A program made the position numbers and the translations under genes. This document shows positions 26,501 to 34,647 of a stretch of DNA of 34,647 nucleotides, piece by piece (the stretch's first letter is position 1; each line of letters begins with the position of its first letter). A model generated the notes under the pieces. The model was not told the origin of the DNA, made no database searches, and worked only from the letters and a program-made list of their open reading frames with translations. Source of the DNA: Methylophaga pinxianii (GTDB lineage: Bacteria; Pseudomonadota; Gammaproteobacteria; Nitrosococcales; Methylophagaceae); the NCBI RefSeq assembly GCF_020447225.1, contig NZ_JAJAEO010000154.1, forward strand, positions 1 through 34,647. The letters are read 5' to 3'.

Positions 26501-26860
26501 TTAGTTAGCCAAAGCCGCCTTTGCTTTTGCAGCAATAGCAGCAAACGCAGCAGAATCGTGATAAGCAATATCTGCCAATACTTTACGATCGATTTCGATA
26601 GATGATTTTTTCAGACCATCAATCAACCGGCTGTAAGACATTCCACATTCACGGGCTGCAGCATTGATACGCGCGATCCACAAAGTACGGAATACACGTT
26701 TTTTCTGACGACGATCACGGTATGCATATTGACCGGCTTTAGTAACTGCCTGGACAGCTACACGATAAACATTCTTGCGACGGCCATAATAACCTTTGGC
26801 CTGCGCGATAACTTTTTTATGACGGGCGCGGGCTGTTACACCACGTTTTACTCTAGGCAT
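26501..26860 (-). CDS. rplT: 50S ribosomal protein L20
   Basis: 119-aa basic ribosomal protein that binds 23S rRNA early in large-subunit assembly. Opening [16 protein letters not shown] and YRDRRQKKR are family hallmarks, and length matches E. coli L20 (118 aa). Lies 15 bp after rpmI. Confidence 0.98.
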   Translation of the reverse strand: MPRVKRGVTARARHKKVIAQAKGYYGRRKNVYRVAVQAVTKAGQYAYRDRRQKKRVFRTLWIARINAAARECGMSYSRLIDGLKKSSIEIDRKVLADIAYHDSAAFAAIAAKAKAALAN

Positions 26861-26875
26861 CGGAATACTCCTTAA

Positions 26876-27073
26876 TTATAGAAGAGGCAGTAATTTGCGG
26901 ACTGACAAATGATCTGCTTTACAGATTGTCAGCGTGGAACGCAGTTGGCGTTTCCGCTTAGTGCTTTTCTTGGTCAGGATGTGACTGGTAAACGCTTGAG
27001 CACGTTTAAATTTTCCGCTACCGGTACGTTTGAAACGCTTGGCCGCACCGCTATGATTTTTCAATTTTGGCAT
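26876..27073 (-). CDS. rpmI: 50S ribosomal protein L35
   Basis: 65-aa very basic ribosomal protein ([20 protein letters not shown]). Full-length for the family. Ribosome site GCGGAG. Placed between infC (27 bp gap) and rplT. No extended L20 operator could be recognised in the short gap. Confidence 0.97.
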   Translation of the reverse strand: MPKLKNHSGAAKRFKRTGSGKFKRAQAFTSHILTKKSTKRKRQLRSTLTICKADHLSVRKLLPLL

Positions 27074-27100
27074 TTGGAACTCCGCATTGTTAATTAATAG

Positions 27101-27619
27101 TTATTTTTTATTACTTGGTGCCAAAACCATAATCATTTGCCGGCCCTCTTTCTTCGGATGTTGCTCAATAACCGACAGTTCTTTCAGATCATCGGCTACT
27201 CGTTCGAGCAGTTTCAATCCTAGGTCCTGATGGGCCATCTCACGTCCACGAAAGCGGAGGCTGACTTTGGCTTTGTTACCTTCTTCGAGGAAACGTGTCA
27301 GGTTGCGTAGTTTTACCTGATAGTCACCCTCTTCCGTCCCTGGTCGGAATTTTATTTCCTTTACCTGTATCTGTTTTTGCTTTTTCTTCGCAATGGCCTT
27401 TTGTTTATTAGCCTCAAACACATACTTGCCGTAATCCATAATACGGCAGACTGGTGGTTCTGCCTGAGGGGCAATCTCCACCAAATCGAGCTCGGCTTCT
27501 TCAGCTAACTCCAAGGCTCTCGCCAATGAGATAACGCCTAGTTGTTCACCGTTTGCATCGGTTACACGAATTTCTTTGGCTGTGATTTCAGAATTCAGCC
27601 TTTTTTGATCTGTAGCGAT
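27101..27619 (-). CDS. infC: Translation initiation factor IF-3 (probable AUC start)
   Basis: About 172-aa factor that prevents 30S-50S joining and proofreads start codons. The N-terminal domain begins [11 protein letters not shown] and GEQLGVISL; the C-terminal domain has [21 protein letters not shown] and ends in MIMVLAP. ATG-style starts within the frame would remove part of the N-domain: the first near-standard codon, TTG (27526), cuts off about 31 residues. Reading upstream, AUC at 27619 has AGAGGA 9 nt before it, and AUU at 27628 lies immediately after AGAGG. I choose AUC on spacing. E. coli infC uses AUU and is autoregulated through it. The site overlaps the thrS end. Confidence 0.9.
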   Translation of the reverse strand: MATDQKRLNSEITAKEIRVTDANGEQLGVISLARALELAEEAELDLVEIAPQAEPPVCRIMDYGKYVFEANKQKAIAKKKQKQIQVKEIKFRPGTEEGDYQVKLRNLTRFLEEGNKAKVSLRFRGREMAHQDLGLKLLERVADDLKELSVIEQHPKKEGRQMIMVLAPSNKK

Positions 27620-27623
27620 GTTT

Positions 27624-29549
27624 TTAATCCTCTAAAATAATTCGACCGCGGCCAGCAACGTCTTCTTGAAGCATTGAAACGAAGCTTTCAAGCGACATAG
27701 CGCCTAAATCTTCGCCTTTGCGAGTACGTACTGCCACGGCATTTTCTTGTGCTTCGCGATCCCCAACAACGATCAGATAAGGTACGCGCCGCAATGTGTG
27801 CTCGCGTATTTTAAAGCCAATCTTTTCATTTCTCAAGTCCGTATCGGCTCTAAATCCCTGATTTTTCAATTGTTGGGCAATTTGTTGAACATATTCTGAC
27901 TGTTTATCGGTAATTCCCATGACCATAACCTGACGTGGTGCAAGCCATGCCGGAAACGCGCCAGCATATTCTTCGATGAGTATACCGATAAAACGTTCGA
28001 GTGATCCAAGAATCGCACGATGCAGCATGACCGGTACCTGTTTGGAACCATCATCCGCCACATAAGTTGCATCCAAACGACCCGGCATGGAGAAATCGAC
28101 CTGAATTGTGCCGCATTGCCAAACGCGTCCAAGACAATCTTTAAGAGAGAACTCAATCTTCGGTCCGTAGAACGCACCCTCGCCAGGTTGCAACTCCCAA
28201 GCCAGATCTTTGGCATTTAATGCCTGTTCCAGCGCATGTTCCGCTTTATCCCAAACCGCGTCACTTCCCACACGATTTTCCGGCCGAGTTGAAAGCTTGA
28301 TAATAATTTCGTTAAAGCCAAAATCGGCATAAACGTTAAACAGCAAATCAATAAAGGTAGAAACTTCGGTCTGAATCTGGTCTTCTGTACAGAAAATATG
28401 CGCATCATCCTGAGTGAATCCACGCAGACGCATCAAGCCATGTAAAGTGCCCGAAGGTTCATTACGATGGCAGGAACCAAATTCCGCCATGCGTAACGGT
28501 AAATCACGGTAGCTTTTCAGACCCTGATTAAATATCTGGATATGGCATGGGCAATTCATCGGTTTGACCGCATAATCGCGATTTTCAGAGTGAGTGCTGA
28601 AAATCATGTCGCCAAATTTGTCCCAGTGACCGGATTTCTCCCACAGACTACGATCCACAACTTGTGGAGTACGTACTTCCTGATATCCGTTGTTGGCCAA
28701 CACATCGCGAATATATTTTTCTACTTCACGATAAATCCGCCAGCCATTGTCATGCCAGAAGATCATGCCGGCCGCTTCATCCTGCAGATGGAACAGATCC
28801 AGACTTTTCGCCAGTTTACGGTGATCGCGTTTTTCAGCTTCTTCCAGACGATGTAAATAGGCTTTCAGATCTTTTTTATCAGACCAGGCAGTGCCATAAA
28901 TACGCTGCAGCATTTCATTTTCGGATTTACCACGCCAATAAGCACCGGCCAGTTTCATCAGTTTGAATGCTTTAAGTTTTCCGGTATTCGGTACGTGCGG
29001 ACCACGGCATAAATCCATAAACTCGCCCTGACGATAGACGGACAGTATTTCGTCCTTGGGGATATCTTCGATGATCTGAGCTTTATATTCTTCACCCATT
29101 TCACGAAAGATCTGCACTGCTGCATCACGGGTGACTTCTTCACGCACCACTTGCAGATCCTGTTTAACCAGCTCTTCCATGCGTTTCTCGATCTTTTCCA
29201 AATCTTCCGGCGTAAAACCTTTTGGATAAGAAAAGTCGTAATAAAAGCCATCATCAATGACTGGGCCGATAGTGACCTGAGCATCAGGATAAAGTTGTTT
29301 TACCGCTTGAGCCAACAGATGTGAAGTCGAGTGTCGGATGATATCAAGCCCTTCTTCATCACGTTCGGTAATGATGGCAAGTTCGGCATCATCTTCAATA
29401 ACGTAATTGGTATCGACCAGTTTGCCATTCACTTTACCTGCCAGTGCTGCGCGGGCTAAACCGGCACCGATATCGGCGGCGACATCATGAATTGAAACAG
29501 GGTGGTCGAACTGGCGTTGGCTGCCATCAGGAAGGGTAATTGAAATCAT
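27624..29549 (-). CDS. thrS: Threonine-tRNA ligase
   Basis: 641-aa class II synthetase charging tRNA-Thr. TGS domain (about 1-60), editing domain with [12 protein letters not shown] and a later HVPNTGKL region, catalytic core with zinc-binding MNCPCH and the motif 2 [14 protein letters not shown], and anticodon-binding C-terminus. The open frame reaches 29594, but the ATG at 29549 has AAGGA six nt upstream and gives the family-like [10 protein letters not shown] start. It heads the thrS-infC-rpmI-rplT group; tRNA-Val and a terminator lie upstream. Confidence 0.97.
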   Translation of the reverse strand: MISITLPDGSQRQFDHPVSIHDVAADIGAGLARAALAGKVNGKLVDTNYVIEDDAELAIITERDEEGLDIIRHSTSHLLAQAVKQLYPDAQVTIGPVIDDGFYYDFSYPKGFTPEDLEKIEKRMEELVKQDLQVVREEVTRDAAVQIFREMGEEYKAQIIEDIPKDEILSVYRQGEFMDLCRGPHVPNTGKLKAFKLMKLAGAYWRGKSENEMLQRIYGTAWSDKKDLKAYLHRLEEAEKRDHRKLAKSLDLFHLQDEAAGMIFWHDNGWRIYREVEKYIRDVLANNGYQEVRTPQVVDRSLWEKSGHWDKFGDMIFSTHSENRDYAVKPMNCPCHIQIFNQGLKSYRDLPLRMAEFGSCHRNEPSGTLHGLMRLRGFTQDDAHIFCTEDQIQTEVSTFIDLLFNVYADFGFNEIIIKLSTRPENRVGSDAVWDKAEHALEQALNAKDLAWELQPGEGAFYGPKIEFSLKDCLGRVWQCGTIQVDFSMPGRLDATYVADDGSKQVPVMLHRAILGSLERFIGILIEEYAGAFPAWLAPRQVMVMGITDKQSEYVQQIAQQLKNQGFRADTDLRNEKIGFKIREHTLRRVPYLIVVGDREAQENAVAVRTRKGEDLGAMSLESFVSMLQEDVAGRGRIILED

Positions 29550-29592
29550 ACTATATCCTTGGTTGTGGCCAATACGAGAGGCCTTAAAAACC

Positions 29593-29615
29593 AAAAAGCA
29601 CCTGCAAGAGGTGCT
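29593..29615 (-). terminator. Terminator between tRNA-Val and thrS
   Basis: Minus strand stem AGCACCT/AGGTGCT (29609-29615 and 29597-29603), loop of 5, then TTTTTGGTTTTT. Separates the tRNA-Val transcript from thrS. Confidence 0.8.
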
Positions 29616-29628
29616 TGATGTATATATC

Positions 29629-29705
29629 TGGTAGGCACGATTGGATTCGAACCAACGACCCCCACCATGTCAAGGTGGTGCTCTAACCAACTGAGCTACG
29701 TGCCT
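29629..29705 (-). tRNA. tRNA-Val (anticodon GAC)
   Basis: 77-nt cloverleaf with encoded CCA. Acceptor AGGCACG/CGTGCCT, anticodon arm with loop TTGACAT reading GAC, T-arm TTGG-TTCGAAT-CCAA. Close to the E. coli valV type in its anticodon and T arms. Confidence 0.97.
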
Positions 29706-29720
29706 ACTGTGAAGCGCGAA

Positions 29721-29748
29721 ATTATACGCAGTCAGGCATTTTTTGCAA
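29721..29748 (-). promoter_or_regulatory. Promoter of tRNA-Val
   Basis: TTGCAA (29743-29748), 16-nt spacer, TATAAT (29721-29726) on the minus strand, about 15 nt before the tRNA. Confidence 0.7.
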
Positions 29749-29816
29749 GCGCTTTATGCCGCCTCGTGACATGGTATTTATTGAGCATCAATATCGTCTT
29801 CAGCAGAGATATCCAT

Positions 29817-31829
29817 TTAAAGTGTCACTGGGCCTAACGCCATCTTTTTCACCTTTTCCAGCTCATCGCGTAAATTGGCGGCTTCTTCGAACTCCAGGTT
29901 CTGTGCATGTTTGTACATCGCACTTTCAATCTGCTGAATGCGTTTAGCTAACTGCTGAGGAGATAACGCTGCATATTTGGCATATTCTTCAGCCACTTCG
30001 GCAAAACGCAGATTTTCCTCTTTTTTGCTCTTAGAGTCATCCATCCCACCCCGAATTGATTTGATAATGCCTTTTGGCGTAATGCCATGTTCGACGTTAT
30101 GAGCGATCTGCTTTTCTCGTCGACGGTCAGTTTCATCAATCGCCCGACGCATTGAGCCGGTAATCTGGTCGGCATATAAGATCGCTTTACCATTGAGGTT
30201 ACGGGCCGCACGCCCGATGGTTTGGATTAATGAACGGTCACTGCGCAGAAAGCCCTCTTTATCCGCGTCAAGAATGGCGACTAATGATACTTCAGGAATA
30301 TCCAAACCTTCACGCAGCAAGTTGATACCTATTAATACATCAAATTCGCCCAAACGCAGATCACGTAATATTTCCATCCGCTCAACGGTATCGATATCCG
30401 AGTGCAGGTAACGCACTTTGACATTGTGTTCACGTAAATAATCAGTGAGATCTTCGGACATGCGTTTGGTCAATGTGGTGACCAGAACCCGTTCGTTGAC
30501 GGCTGTTCTTTTATGAATCTCAGACAGTAAGTCATCGACCTGTGTGCCAACTGGACGAATTTCCACTTCGGGATCAATCAGTCCCGTAGGTCGCACCACC
30601 TGTTCGACAATATTGCCTGCATGTTCAGCTTCGTATTTACCCGGTGTGGCAGAAACAAAAATAGTCTGTGGTGCCAGCTTTTCCCATTCATCAAACATCA
30701 ATGGCCGGTTATCCAACGCGGATGGTAACCGGAAACCATAATTCACCAGTGTTTCTTTACGTGACCGATCACCTTTATACATCGCGCCAATCTGCGGAAT
30801 CATCACGTGGCTTTCGTCAATAATCAGAATGGCATCATCCGGCAAATAATCAAATAATGTCGGTGGAGCTTCGCCAGCCTGACGGGTGGATAAATGTCGC
30901 GAATAGTTTTCGATACCGTTGCAGTAGCCAAGCTCTAACAACATTTCAATATCAAAACGGGTTCGCTGCTCCAAACGCTGTGCTTCTACCAGTTTATTTT
31001 GTTCATTTAATTCTGCCAGTCGCTCACGCAATTCATCCTTAATCGAATCGACGGCTCCTAATATGGTCTCGCGTGGTGTGGCATAGTGAGTTTTAGGATA
31101 GATGGTAATGCGATTCATGCGTTGCAGCACTTCACCTGTCAATGGATCGAAATAACTGATTTGCTCAACTTCGTCATCAAACAGTTCAATTCTGACTGCA
31201 TCACGCTCGGATTCTGCCGGGAAAATATCAATCACCTCGCCGCGCACCCGATAGGTACCACGAGACAGTTCTATATCATTCCGTGAATACTGCAATTCAG
31301 CTAAACGACGCAGAATTTCTCGCTGATTAATGACATCGCCCTGCACCAGATGTAACACCATCGCCAGATAGGCATCTTTCTCGCCCAAACCGTAGATACA
31401 CGACACACTGGAAACGATAATCGCATCACGCCGCTCAAGCATGGCTTTCGTCGCCGACAAACGCATCTGTTCAATCTGCTCGTTAACCGATGCATCCTTA
31501 TCTATAAAGGTATCGGATGAGGGTACGTACGCTTCTGGCTGATAATAATCATAGTAGGAAACAAAATATTCCACCGCATTATTCGGAAAGAACTCTTTCA
31601 TCTCACTATAAAGCTGCGCAGCCAGGGTTTTATTGGGTGCTAAGACCATGACCGGACGCTGCACAGCTTGCGCAACATTGGCAATAGTGAAGGTTTTTCC
31701 CGAGCCAGTAACGCCTAACAGGGTCTGCCACATCTCACCGTTGTTTAATCCCTCAACCAGCGATGCAATCGCGGTTGGTTGATCCCCTGCCGGTTCAAAC
31801 TCACTCACTAACTCAAATTGTTTTTTCAT
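29817..31829 (-). CDS. uvrB: Excinuclease ABC subunit B
   Basis: 670-aa damage-recognition helicase of nucleotide excision repair, working with UvrA and UvrC. Walker A GVTGSGKT (39-46), beta-hairpin region [16 protein letters not shown]-like IIDESH, motif [11 protein letters not shown], and a C-terminal UVR domain (about 630-665). The open frame begins at a TTG (31841), but the ATG at 31829 ([11 protein letters not shown]) aligns with the family start; ribosome site is weak for both. No clear LexA box is visible in the divergent gap with the aminotransferase. Confidence 0.96.
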   Translation of the reverse strand: MKKQFELVSEFEPAGDQPTAIASLVEGLNNGEMWQTLLGVTGSGKTFTIANVAQAVQRPVMVLAPNKTLAAQLYSEMKEFFPNNAVEYFVSYYDYYQPEAYVPSSDTFIDKDASVNEQIEQMRLSATKAMLERRDAIIVSSVSCIYGLGEKDAYLAMVLHLVQGDVINQREILRRLAELQYSRNDIELSRGTYRVRGEVIDIFPAESERDAVRIELFDDEVEQISYFDPLTGEVLQRMNRITIYPKTHYATPRETILGAVDSIKDELRERLAELNEQNKLVEAQRLEQRTRFDIEMLLELGYCNGIENYSRHLSTRQAGEAPPTLFDYLPDDAILIIDESHVMIPQIGAMYKGDRSRKETLVNYGFRLPSALDNRPLMFDEWEKLAPQTIFVSATPGKYEAEHAGNIVEQVVRPTGLIDPEVEIRPVGTQVDDLLSEIHKRTAVNERVLVTTLTKRMSEDLTDYLREHNVKVRYLHSDIDTVERMEILRDLRLGEFDVLIGINLLREGLDIPEVSLVAILDADKEGFLRSDRSLIQTIGRAARNLNGKAILYADQITGSMRRAIDETDRRREKQIAHNVEHGITPKGIIKSIRGGMDDSKSKKEENLRFAEVAEEYAKYAALSPQQLAKRIQQIESAMYKHAQNLEFEEAANLRDELEKVKKMALGPVTL

Positions 31830-31902
31830 ACTCTTTAGCAATGTCCGTGTTTATCGTATATTACGGTTTTCTAATCACTTATCGTTTCTCGAAGGACAGA
31901 TT

Positions 31903-33090
31903 TTGACTATCAAACTCTCACAGCGCGTACAAAGCATCAAACCCTCGCCTACTTTAGCCATTACCGCACGCGCCGCGGCCTTGAGAGCCGAAGGTAAAGA
32001 TATAATTGGTCTTGGTGCCGGTGAACCGGATTTCGATACGCCGGATCATATCAAGCAAGCAGCAGTCGAAGCGCTTAATAAAGGCCAAACCAAATATACC
32101 GCGGTTGATGGTACAGCTGAATTGAAAAATGCCATCATTAAAAAGTTTTCTCGCGATAACGGTTTAACATATGAAGCCAACCAAATTCTGGTTTCATGTG
32201 GTGGTAAACAAAGCTTCTTCAATCTGGCACAGGCTTTATTAGAGTCTGGCGATGAAGTTATTATCCCGGCACCTTACTGGGTATCTTATCCTGATATGGT
32301 ATTACTCGCTGATGCCAAACCGGTCATCATCATTGGCGACCGCGATCAGCGTTATAAAATCACTCCACGACAACTGGAAGATGCGATTACCGACAAAACC
32401 CGTTTATTTGTCATTAACAGCCCTTCCAACCCGACAGGCATGACCTACACCAAAGCTGAACTTGAAGCATTGGGTGAAGTTTTGCGTAAGTACCCCGATA
32501 TTCTTATCGCCACCGATGACATGTACGAACATATATATTGGGCCGATGAACCATTTTACAATATCGTCATGGCCTGTCCGGATCTGTATGACCGCACCAT
32601 CGTCATGAATGGCGTGTCAAAAGCCTATTCCATGACTGGCTGGCGTATCGGTTATGCCGGTGGTCCTGCTCAACTGATCGGCGCGATGAAAAAAATCCAA
32701 TCGCAAAGCACGTCCAACCCGACGTCGATTTCACAAGCTGCTTCTGTTGAAGCCTTGAATGGTGATCAAGGTTGCGTACAAACCATGCTGGTTGCGTTCA
32801 AAAAACGCCATGATTTCGTAGTTGAAGCATTAAACAAGATGTCAGGAATTACCGCTTTGGAAACAGACGGAACATTTTATGTGTTTCCGGACATCACTGG
32901 TGTCTTAGCAAATAAACCAGATCTCAACGATGATATGGATTTCGCCGAAGCCTTACTGGTTGAAAAAGGCGTTGCGGTAGTGCCTGGTACAGCATTCGGT
33001 CTGAAAAACCATATCCGTTTATCAATTGCTACCAGCGAAAACAACTTACAAAATGCTTTACAACGTATTGCTGAATTTATTGAACAATAA
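31903..33090 (+). CDS. aspC: Aspartate aminotransferase, class I fold (AspC/AatA-type)
   Basis: 395-aa PLP enzyme, expected to interconvert aspartate/2-oxoglutarate and oxaloacetate/glutamate. PLP-binding SPSNPTG (173-179), D205, and the Schiff-base lysine K240 in GVSKAYSMTGWRIGY. It resembles the bacterial class Ib (Thermus/Rhizobium-type) AspAT rather than E. coli AspC. The start codon is TTG, with AAGGA seven nt upstream; no ATG at this end. Divergent from uvrB across 73 bp. Substrate preference is inferred from family. Confidence 0.9.
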   Translation: MTIKLSQRVQSIKPSPTLAITARAAALRAEGKDIIGLGAGEPDFDTPDHIKQAAVEALNKGQTKYTAVDGTAELKNAIIKKFSRDNGLTYEANQILVSCGGKQSFFNLAQALLESGDEVIIPAPYWVSYPDMVLLADAKPVIIIGDRDQRYKITPRQLEDAITDKTRLFVINSPSNPTGMTYTKAELEALGEVLRKYPDILIATDDMYEHIYWADEPFYNIVMACPDLYDRTIVMNGVSKAYSMTGWRIGYAGGPAQLIGAMKKIQSQSTSNPTSISQAASVEALNGDQGCVQTMLVAFKKRHDFVVEALNKMSGITALETDGTFYVFPDITGVLANKPDLNDDMDFAEALLVEKGVAVVPGTAFGLKNHIRLSIATSENNLQNALQRIAEFIEQ

Positions 33091-33119
33091 ACTATTTTAG
33101 CGACGTCTGTAGTGCTTTG

Positions 33120-33148
33120 AATAACGGCCGGTTCTGCCGGCTGTTATT
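33120..33148 (+). terminator. Terminator-like hairpin after aspC
   Basis: AATAACGGCCGG (33120-33131) pairs with CCGGCTGTTATT (33137-33148) with one G-U and loop TTCTG; a T-rich stretch follows further downstream. Confidence 0.6.
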
Positions 33149-33175
33149 CAAATTCTGTTTTTGATCCCCCACTAT

Positions 33176-33408
33176 TCAGCAGTAGCCCTTGTACAGAACT
33201 TGCTGAACATTCTGATCCACCACATTCGCCCGGTCTGAACCCAGGGAATGTTTATATACTTCACCGGATTTCCTCTTAACCTCGCCTTTTACAGAATGTA
33301 ATGAATGGCCATTTCACCCATGTTGCCCGATAAATGTAAAGCATCCGGATTTTCATCCAGCTCATGATGAAAGTACGCTGGGGTCGATATAACCACGATA
33401 CTAAACAA
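33176..33408 (-). pseudogene. Possible decayed minus-strand gene
   Basis: Two minus-strand open segments lie in adjoining frames. One (33408 to stop at 33289, 39 codons from TTG) contains STPAYFHHELDENPDALHL and SGNMGEM. The other (33313 to stop at 33176, 45 codons) contains SGEVYKHSLGSDRANVVDQ. Both have a coding-like residue mix; a one-base shift near 33300 would join them. No ribosome site or family match is evident, and chance open frames are not excluded. Confidence 0.25.
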
Positions 33409-33598
33409 TTAATAATTGAAAATAAATATCCTAAATAGGAGCTCTAACGGCAGAGCTTACCGGAATAATACATTTCATATTATCGCTGCTGAACGTGAAA
33501 AATGTAATTTTTGCTTAAATTAAACCGGCTAAAAAATATTACAATCAATAACATATAAAGCGGCTCATTTAGAGGCTCAAAAAAATTAGCACTAATCC

Positions 33599-33627
33599 TT
33601 GACCCTCAGGGCTCAAATCACTATCAT
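33599..33627 (+). promoter_or_regulatory. Promoter of tRNA-Asn
   Basis: TTGACC (33599-33604), 17-nt spacer, TATCAT (33622-33627), 15 nt before the tRNA. Close to consensus sigma-70 and ideal spacing. Confidence 0.8.
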
Positions 33628-33641
33628 AGCCATCTTTCTGT

Positions 33642-33717
33642 TCCCCGATAGCTCAGTTGGTAGAGCAAATGACTGTTAATCATTGGGTCGCTGGTTCGAG
33701 TCCAGCTCGGGGAGCCA
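33642..33717 (+). tRNA. tRNA-Asn (anticodon GTT)
   Basis: 76-nt cloverleaf with encoded CCA. Acceptor TCCCCGA pairs with TCGGGGA, anticodon loop CTGTTAA gives GTT, T-arm CTGG-TTCGAGT-CCAG. Preceded by a strong promoter and followed by a terminator. Confidence 0.97.
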
Positions 33718-33728
33718 ATGATTTAAAG

Positions 33729-33762
33729 AACCTCAGCAAGTATCACTTCTGAGGTTTTTTTA
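33729..33762 (+). terminator. Terminator after tRNA-Asn
   Basis: AACCTCAG (33729-33736) pairs with CTGAGGTT (33749-33756), 12-nt loop, followed directly by a T-run. Confidence 0.85.
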
Positions 33763-34226
33763 TGCCTGAAATTTGCCTGTCACAGGCATTATCGTAATAA
33801 CATGAAACTGTTGTCCTAATCTTCAATCACAGGCTGCAGCAATATCTAAAATCATAATAACCTTTTACCCTTATAAATACCGTTTCGAAGAATATCAGCT
33901 ACTCAGCTGTTACAAATACCAAAGTTTTAACACCTTGCAGATCACGGCAACATTTATTTTTTCCCAAAGCTTATTGAAAACACTGCTCGTAACGTTAACT
34001 AGGCGTTTCGTACTAACGCAGAGCAGCTGTTTATATAAAAGTCTTGCATTTCAATCATTAACTTTGAATTCAGCTCTTTTATTACCTACTTAAACACCTC
34101 TGAAAATCGCGCTTACTAATAAAAATCCAACTTTTAAGCCCTTGTCATAAATCTTTAACAAACGGCGGATAGGCTTAGTGACTTGTAAACCACTTGCTCT
34201 ATTTTTATCACTAGTCAGGAGTTTTT
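33763..34226. other. Non-coding region between tRNA-Asn terminator and pstS
   Basis: 464 bp. It contains a perfect 15-bp palindrome TGCCTGT-C-ACAGGCA (33774-33788) of unknown role, A/T-rich DNA, and the Pho-box-like site at 34142-34159. I see no gene. Confidence 0.5.
34142..34159 (+). promoter_or_regulatory. Pho-box-like site upstream of pstS
   Basis: TTGTCATAAATCTTTAAC matches 16 of 18 positions of the PhoB consensus CTGTCATAAATCTGTAAC (allowing its degenerate positions). It lies 67 bp upstream of the pstS ATG, in the position expected for PhoB-activated promoters. Confidence 0.8.
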
Positions 34227-34546
34227 ATGAAACTATTTGCGAAGCGCGCAAAGTCAGTTTTTGTCATAGGCGCACTTATTGGTGCCATGAGTTCAACCGC
34301 TGCGTATGCTGATCTTAAATTAAATGGTTCAGGTGCCAGCTTCCCAGCCCCTCTTTATAACAAGTGGTTTAAAGACTACAGCAAACAAACTGATGGCGTG
34401 CGTATCGACTATCAATCAAAAGGTAGTGGCGCAGGTATCCAGGATTTCATCAATGAAACTGTCGATTTTGCTGCCAGTGACGCGGCAATGAGTGACAGTG
34501 AATTGGAACAAGTTAAAAAAGGCACGATTTTACTGCCAATGACCGC
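34227..34546 (+). pseudogene. pstS: pstS, phosphate-binding protein gene interrupted by an IS end
   Basis: N-terminal part of the periplasmic phosphate-binding protein of the Pst ABC transporter. Signal peptide to about residue 28 (AYA-D), then the family segment LNGSGASFPAPLYNKWF, SKGSGAGIQDF and TVDFAASDAAMSD. After about 107 codons (LLPMTAG) the reading departs from PstS, and the remaining in-frame codons to a stop at 34640 come from the insertion sequence. A complete PstS would be about 340 aa; the rest cannot be seen as the window ends in the element. Ribosome site AGGAG before the ATG. It is predicted to be non-functional unless a second copy exists. Confidence 0.8.
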
Positions 34547-34647
34547 TGGGGGTTCTACCCCGATTTTGCGGACACTTCAAAGAAGCCTGATAATGGGCAA
34601 AAGGAGTGTTTATGTCGAAGAGAAGAAAGTACAGTACTGAGTTCAAA
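34547..34647 (+). mobile_element. Left end of an IS3-family-like insertion sequence in pstS
   Basis: Sequence beyond the pstS break begins with TG and carries GGGGTTCTACCCC followed by GATTTTGCGGACACTT, which resembles left terminal repeats of IS3-family elements. A transposase OrfA start follows at 34612. Exact boundary (34547 is chosen) and the target duplication are unverified since the right end lies outside the window. Confidence 0.75.
34612..34647 (+). CDS. IS3-family transposase OrfA, 5' fragment
   Basis: Only 12 codons are present: MSKRRKYSTEFK, the typical opening of IS3-family OrfA helix-turn-helix proteins. AGGAGTG lies 6 nt upstream of the ATG. The rest lies beyond the window. 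Confidence 0.75.
   Translation, partial: MSKRRKYSTEFK

Larger units (their letters stand above)
33091..33641. other. Non-coding region between aspC and tRNA-Asn
   Basis: 551 bp holding the aspC terminator, a possible decayed minus-strand gene (33176-33408), a hairpin AGCTCT-aacggc-AGAGCT (33440-33457), A/T-rich DNA, and the tRNA-Asn promoter. No intact gene is recognised. Confidence 0.5.

Noticed and set aside
29550-29592. Structured thrS autoregulatory operator like that of E. coli
   Set aside because: The leader is short and no anticodon-like stem could be recognised by eye.
31830-31902. Possible LexA (SOS) box before uvrB
   Set aside because: No CTGT-N8-ACAG palindrome is present in the 73-bp uvrB/aspC gap; only single half-site-like CTGT bases occur.

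Overview
The window looks like chromosomal DNA of a moderately halophilic gammaproteobacterium, most likely Methylophaga or a close relative. The main reason is an ectoine operon in the order ectA-ectB-ectC-ask with a divergent MarR-type ectR, an arrangement known from halophilic methylotrophs. Genus is an inference from gene order and protein character; no search was run.

Region 1 (1-3200): a zinc alcohol dehydrogenase/aldehyde reductase (Ahr-like), two small unknown genes (one a lipoprotein), then an iron-storage pair, bacterioferritin (bfr) and bacterioferritin-associated ferredoxin (bfd), each with a Fur-box-like site upstream. Region 2 (3200-13100): an OmpR-type response regulator faces a tightly packed minus-strand operon of eight genes (desaturase, FAD oxidoreductase, DUF1365, Cfa-like, DUF2878, DUF1295, second methyltransferase, sensor kinase). 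A divergent pair (NTF2-like lipoprotein and chalcone-isomerase-like protein) shares its promoter region. Together these resemble a membrane fatty-acid modification cluster, here carrying a two-component sensor.

Region 3 (13100-18800): the ectoine operon followed by a membrane TPR protein whose gene overlaps ask, with ectR divergent and an EctR-like operator over the ectA promoter. Region 4 (18788-22300): a REC-PAS-GGDEF-EAL protein, a Tas-like aldo/keto reductase and tRNA-Pro(GGG). Region 5 (22290-29710): the classical translation cluster thrS-infC-rpmI-rplT-pheS-pheT-ihfA-merR, followed by tRNA-Pro and preceded by tRNA-Val(GAC); infC seems to use a rare AUC start.

Region 6 (29800-34647): uvrB, a divergent class-I aspartate aminotransferase, about 550 bp of mostly non-coding DNA with a possible decayed gene, tRNA-Asn(GTT), another non-coding stretch, and pstS with a Pho-box-like promoter. 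pstS is interrupted after about 107 codons by the left end of what appears to be an IS3-family insertion sequence; the window ends in the first codons of its OrfA.

The most interesting parts are the lipid cluster with its sensor kinase and helically phased promoter repeats, the altered active-site residues in its Cfa-like enzyme, the EctR operator, and the IS-disrupted pstS.
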